40,894 bases of DNA, taken from an uncultured Acidimicrobiaceae bacterium. Its GTDB lineage: Bacteria; Actinomycetota; Acidimicrobiia; Acidimicrobiales; SZUA-35. The notes below the pieces were generated by a model. The model had not been told where the DNA came from. It was given only the letters and a program-made list of their open reading frames with translations, and ran no database searches. The stretch spans positions 1 through 40,894 of the forward strand of contig CAMYLA010000068.1 in the NCBI GenBank assembly GCA_947259095.1, in the 5' to 3' direction. Positions 37,992 to 40,894 of the stretch are shown piece after piece; within the stretch, counting starts at the first letter, position 1; each line of letters begins with the position of its first letter. A program made the translations under genes and the position numbers.

Positions 37992-39374
37992 ATGAAGTTC
38001 ACTCAGTACTACCTCGACTGCCTCTCACAGGCCTCGTACCTCATCGGCGATGAGACAACCGGCCGAGCGGTCGTGGTCGACCCTCGGCGAGACGTCGACG
38101 AATACGTCCGCGATGCCGAGGCCGCCGGCCTCACCATCGAGCTGGTTATCGAAACCCACTTCCACGCCGACTTCCTGTCCGGCCACCTGGAACTGGCCGC
38201 CGCAACCGGCGCCGAGATCGGGTTCTCGTCCGTGGCCAACCCGGAGTTCGCGACCAGGGCCCTGGAAGACGGCGAGCGCTACTCCCTGGGTGAGGTCGAG
38301 CTCGAGTTCCGCCATACGCCGGGTCATACACCGGAGTCGCTGAGCATCGTGGTCTACGAGCACGCCGGGGACACGATCCCCTACGGGGTGCTGACCGGTG
38401 ACACCCTGTTCATCGGTGATGTCGGCCGGCCGGACCTGCTGGCCTCGATCGGCTTCACCCGCGACGAACTGGCCGATCAGCTCTACGACAGCCTGCACGA
38501 CAAGCTGCTGACCCTGCCGGACGCAACCAAGGTCTACCCGGCCCATGGTGCAGGCTCGGCCTGCGGCAAGAACCTGTCAACCGAGACCTGGTCGACCATG
38601 GGGGAGCAGCGAAACGAGAACTACGCACTGCTGGCCCCCGACAAGGCCACGTTCATCGAACTGGTGACCGAGGGCCAGCCCCCCGCTCCGGAGTACTTCC
38701 TGTACGACGCAGTGCTCAACCGCCAGGATCGGGAGCTGCTCGACGAGACGGCCATGCCGACCACCCTCGATCTCGAGGCCTTCGACCGCCTCGTTGCCGG
38801 TGGGGCGATGATCGTGGACGGCCGCGACCCCGAGGCCTTCGCCACCGGGCACCTGGCCGGCTCGATCAACGTTGGCCTGAACGGTCGCTATGCGGAATTC
38901 GCCGGCTCGGTCGTGCCGAGCGACGTCGACATCGTGTTGGTGGTCGAGGAGGGCTTCGAACTGGAGGCCAAGAACCGGTTGGCCAGGATCGGGTTCGACC
39001 GGGTGGTCGGCTACCTCCAGCACCCGCTGGCGGTGATGGCGGCCTCGCCGGATCGGGTTCGGCGAGCCTCCCGACTGACCGCAGTCGAGTACGAGGGCCG
39101 CAAGGACGGCATCGACGGGCTGCAGCTGGTCGACATCCGCAACCCGGGCGAGATCGCCCTGGGGACCATCGACGGGGCGATCGAGATGCCGGTCGGGCAG
39201 CTGCCGGGCCGACTCGACGAGCTCGACCCGGCCCGCCCAACCATCGTGTTCTGCGCCGGTGGGTACCGCTCCTCGGTGGGGGCCAGCGTGTTGCGCCAGG
39301 CCGGCTTCGAGGATGTCTCCGACATCATCGGCGGCTACGGCGCCTGGTCGGAGCTGATGGCACCATCGGTGTAG
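37992..39374 (+). CDS. Persulfide dioxygenase-like MBL protein fused to two rhodanese domains (CstB-like)
   Basis: Oxidises persulfides to sulfite and moves sulfane sulfur. It has 460 residues from the ATG at 37992 with GGGAAGGA upstream. The metallo-beta-lactamase domain (1-235) has ETHFHADFLSGH (H56, H58, D60), HTPGHTPES and TGDTLFIGDVGRPDL; these resemble ETHE1-type mononuclear iron enzymes. A first rhodanese domain (about 265-355) has no Cys in its loop and is probably inactive. The second (about 370-458) has the active Cys in IVFCAGGYRSSVG. The same architecture occurs in staphylococcal CstB, which is regulated by persulfides. Expected substrates are low-molecular-weight persulfides or thiosulfate. 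Confidence 0.93.
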   Translation: MKFTQYYLDCLSQASYLIGDETTGRAVVVDPRRDVDEYVRDAEAAGLTIELVIETHFHADFLSGHLELAAATGAEIGFSSVANPEFATRALEDGERYSLGEVELEFRHTPGHTPESLSIVVYEHAGDTIPYGVLTGDTLFIGDVGRPDLLASIGFTRDELADQLYDSLHDKLLTLPDATKVYPAHGAGSACGKNLSTETWSTMGEQRNENYALLAPDKATFIELVTEGQPPAPEYFLYDAVLNRQDRELLDETAMPTTLDLEAFDRLVAGGAMIVDGRDPEAFATGHLAGSINVGLNGRYAEFAGSVVPSDVDIVLVVEEGFELEAKNRLARIGFDRVVGYLQHPLAVMAASPDRVRRASRLTAVEYEGRKDGIDGLQLVDIRNPGEIALGTIDGAIEMPVGQLPGRLDELDPARPTIVFCAGGYRSSVGASVLRQAGFEDVSDIIGGYGAWSELMAPSV

Positions 39375-39421
39375 CCCATCCGATCAGCTCGGCCCGGCAC
39401 CGTCGGCCGCAGCCAGGACCT

Positions 39422-39472
39422 CCCGACCTCTCTGCCACATCCCTCAGTGGACGGGGAGGTCGGGCTCTTTTT
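39422..39472 (+). terminator. Intrinsic terminator after the persulfide dioxygenase gene
   Basis: CCCGACCTC (39422-39430) pairs with GAGGTCGGG (39456-39464), a 9-bp stem with a 25-base loop, followed by CTCTTTTT. It is on the plus strand, 48 bases after the stop. A second perfect inverted repeat, GGCCGGC-CCTT-GCCGGCC (39474-39491), follows but has no T-run on either strand. Confidence 0.8.
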
Positions 39473-39495
39473 GGGCCGGCCCTTGCCGGCCGTGT

Positions 39496-40761
39496 TCAGC
39501 CGGCGGCCGGCATCGGCACCGCCTGCTGGTCGACCGGCCGCGGTTGATAGCCGAAGGCGTCGAACCCGACCTTCCATTCCCGGTTGATGAGTTCGATCCG
39601 ACGGTCGCTGAGCGCCTCGAAGGAGTTCCTCCGGTAGTCGCTTATCGAATCGAGGTAGGCCGCCACGTCCGGCTGCACGGCGTCGAAGGGTCCGAGCCCG
39701 ACCCGATCGTAGATGTCGGTCAGGGTGCCGATCGCGTCGTCGACGAGATCCTGATAGCCGACCTCCACCAACTGCCCGTCCGGGATCCCGGCCGCATCGG
39801 TCAGGTACCGATCGATGACCCGCTGGTACATGCCGACCACGTTTCCCTCGATGTCTGCGTCGTCGAACTGCTGCAGTGCGGTCAGGTCGAGGATCTTGCG
39901 ATGGAGGTTGACCGTCGACGGGAAGACCTCGTAGGGGGAGCGGTGGATGAACACGAACTTGGCGCGGGGAAAGAGCTCCAGCAGGAGCGGGATGCGGGCG
40001 GTGTTGACCGGGTTCTTGAGCAGCAGACGCCGGCGACCGTCGTGGAGGGCGGCCACCTTGAGCAGCCGAAGGTACTTGGCCTTGAATTCGTTTTCGGCCC
40101 CGACCGGCGCACCCTGGAGCATCACATAACGCTCGAAGGTGGTGATGGCCTGCTTTGGAAACAGGAACTGGGTGTACCAGGAGTAGGGGGTGATCTTGGC
40201 CAGGGGGATCTCCTCCTCCTGCGGTGCGTCCATCGGCCACTCCATGTTGTCCATGGGCCGCTTCGCCGGCATCGTTTTGGCCAGGATTCTCGGCAGCCAC
40301 CGGACGGTGCTGACCGAGCAGTCGGGGGCCAGGGCCTCGAACATCCGCAGGCAACCGAACCGGGGATCGAGGCTCATCAGGTTGTGGAGGTGGGTGGTGC
40401 CGCTGCGCCAGTGGCCGATGATGAACACCGGCTCCTCGTCGAGCTCCACGGTGTCGATCTGATGGCGTCGGCCCAGCCACTGCCCGGCCGCCAGGGGGGC
40501 GCTGATCCAGCCCCCGACGGTGATGCCGAGCGCCCGGGCCAGTCGCCGGGGCGACATCGTCGGCAGCCGATGGGCCAGCCGGAGCAGGGTGGTCGGCCTG
40601 ATGAAGGAGAGCAGGCCAAGCTGGTAGCCGATATCCCGCTTCTGGGAGCCGCGGTTGCGGCTGGCCGGTCGGTCGGCGGGCGCCGCGCTCCCCGCCGCGG
40701 CGCCCGCCGTTGGCGTTGACGTTGGCCGGGTGTCTGGGTGCTCAGACGGTGTGTCGGACAT
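39496..40761 (-). CDS. Sulfotransferase family protein
   Basis: Transfers the sulfuryl group of PAPS to a hydroxyl or similar acceptor. The 421-residue protein has the 5'-phosphosulfate-binding loop IIGHWRSGTTHLHNLM near residue 116 and the 3'-phosphate-binding FIHRSPYEVFPST with its downstream helix. The long N-terminus is Thr/Ala/Pro-rich then basic, with no signal peptide. A near-perfect AAGGAGG lies 8 bases before the ATG. Its start overlaps the stop of the upstream gene by 20 bases, so the two are translated together. Acceptor unknown. Confidence 0.92.
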   Translation of the reverse strand: MSDTPSEHPDTRPTSTPTAGAAAGSAAPADRPASRNRGSQKRDIGYQLGLLSFIRPTTLLRLAHRLPTMSPRRLARALGITVGGWISAPLAAGQWLGRRHQIDTVELDEEPVFIIGHWRSGTTHLHNLMSLDPRFGCLRMFEALAPDCSVSTVRWLPRILAKTMPAKRPMDNMEWPMDAPQEEEIPLAKITPYSWYTQFLFPKQAITTFERYVMLQGAPVGAENEFKAKYLRLLKVAALHDGRRRLLLKNPVNTARIPLLLELFPRAKFVFIHRSPYEVFPSTVNLHRKILDLTALQQFDDADIEGNVVGMYQRVIDRYLTDAAGIPDGQLVEVGYQDLVDDAIGTLTDIYDRVGLGPFDAVQPDVAAYLDSISDYRRNSFEALSDRRIELINREWKVGFDAFGYQPRPVDQQAVPMPAAG

Positions 40762-40894
40762 GGGTGTTGCCTCCTTGAAATCGGCTGGAGATGACCATGA
40801 CGAGAGCGGTCGAGGCGAACAGCCCCCCGCAGATCGCCCAACTGGTGAGGTAGGGTCCGACGGCCGACCCGGCCTGATCGGGCCGGCCGATCAC
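40742..40894 (-). CDS. C-terminal fragment of a membrane protein
   Basis: The frame entering from the right edge reads 50 codons on the minus strand, VIGRPDQAGSAVGPYL..., then a hydrophobic helix (TSWAICGGLFASTALVMVI), then a short hydrophilic end, and stops at TGA 40742-40744. The start lies outside the window. The remainder looks like the last helix of a transporter or other polytopic protein, but the family cannot be named. Its stop lies 20 bases inside the sulfotransferase gene, implying translational coupling. Confidence 0.6.
   Translation of the reverse strand: MIGRPDQAGSAVGPYLTSWAICGGLFASTALVMVISSRFQGGNTHVRHTV

Overview
The window is GC-rich, densely coding DNA from an actinobacterium. 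A WhiB-family regulator, an F420-type luciferase-like (LLM) enzyme, a second LLM oxidoreductase, a soluble acyl-ACP desaturase, a LigD-type ATP-dependent ligase and a caa3-type oxidase with a small subunit IV all point to Actinomycetota. The mix of LLM enzymes, sulfotransferase, acyl-CoA synthetase and CtaG-linked oxidase would fit an Acidimicrobiia-like lineage. That class assignment is inference from gene content. Many adjacent genes overlap by 1-4 bases (TGATG, GTGA), and several promoters sit so close to the start codon that the mRNA is probably leaderless.

Layout. 1-6447: C-terminus of an unknown gene, then ctaC-ctaD-ctaE-ctaF-ctaG (cytochrome c oxidase and its assembly factor) and pdxH. 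6512-10771: an LLM enzyme, a Pro/Thr/Glu-repeat exported protein, a poly-gamma-glutamate hydrolase-like protein and a ccdA/tlpA thiol-redox pair. 10962-12131: a WhiB7-like regulator behind a long structured leader with a small ORF. 12169-16768: acyl-ACP thioesterase, orn, dut, a candidate small RNA or attenuator, a methyltransferase, a small anti-sigma-like protein and a DNA ligase. 16980-21955: acyl-ACP desaturase with a 28-bp palindromic operator, two flavodoxin-fold quinone reductases, a Nudix hydrolase, an alpha/beta hydrolase lacking its Ser, and an LLM oxidoreductase. 22197-25255: a frameshifted membrane-anchored repeat protein, a truncated LLM remnant and an acyl-CoA synthetase.

25270-39374 is the most interesting part. 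It holds two linked units. The first (minus strand) is a rhodanese lipoprotein, a TehB-like methyltransferase and a thioredoxin-fold protein whose frame runs through an in-frame TGA. That TGA lies exactly where the first Cys of a CxxC redox motif should be, and a hairpin resembling a bacterial SECIS element follows it, so this is a candidate selenoprotein. The second (plus strand) starts with a GntR/UTRA regulator and a YihY-like membrane protein. It continues with a fused four-cluster ferredoxin/NrfD protein, a 952-residue molybdopterin oxidoreductase without a Tat signal, two DUF202 proteins, a TauD-like dioxygenase, a SulP transporter with STAS domain, a rhodanese/DUF2892 protein and a persulfide-dioxygenase-like protein fused to two rhodanese domains. 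I infer that the cluster takes sulfane sulfur and organic sulfonates to sulfite, oxidises sulfite at a Soe-type cytoplasmic quinone-linked enzyme, and moves the sulfate through SulP. Three promoters in the cluster share TTGAC[C/G]-N17-TAtaaT-like elements, each overlapped by an ATGTAC/GTACAT motif also found in front of the GntR gene, so the regulator probably controls them.

39496-40894: a sulfotransferase and the C-terminus of a membrane protein on the minus strand. I found no tRNA, rRNA, CRISPR array, insertion sequence or phage gene.
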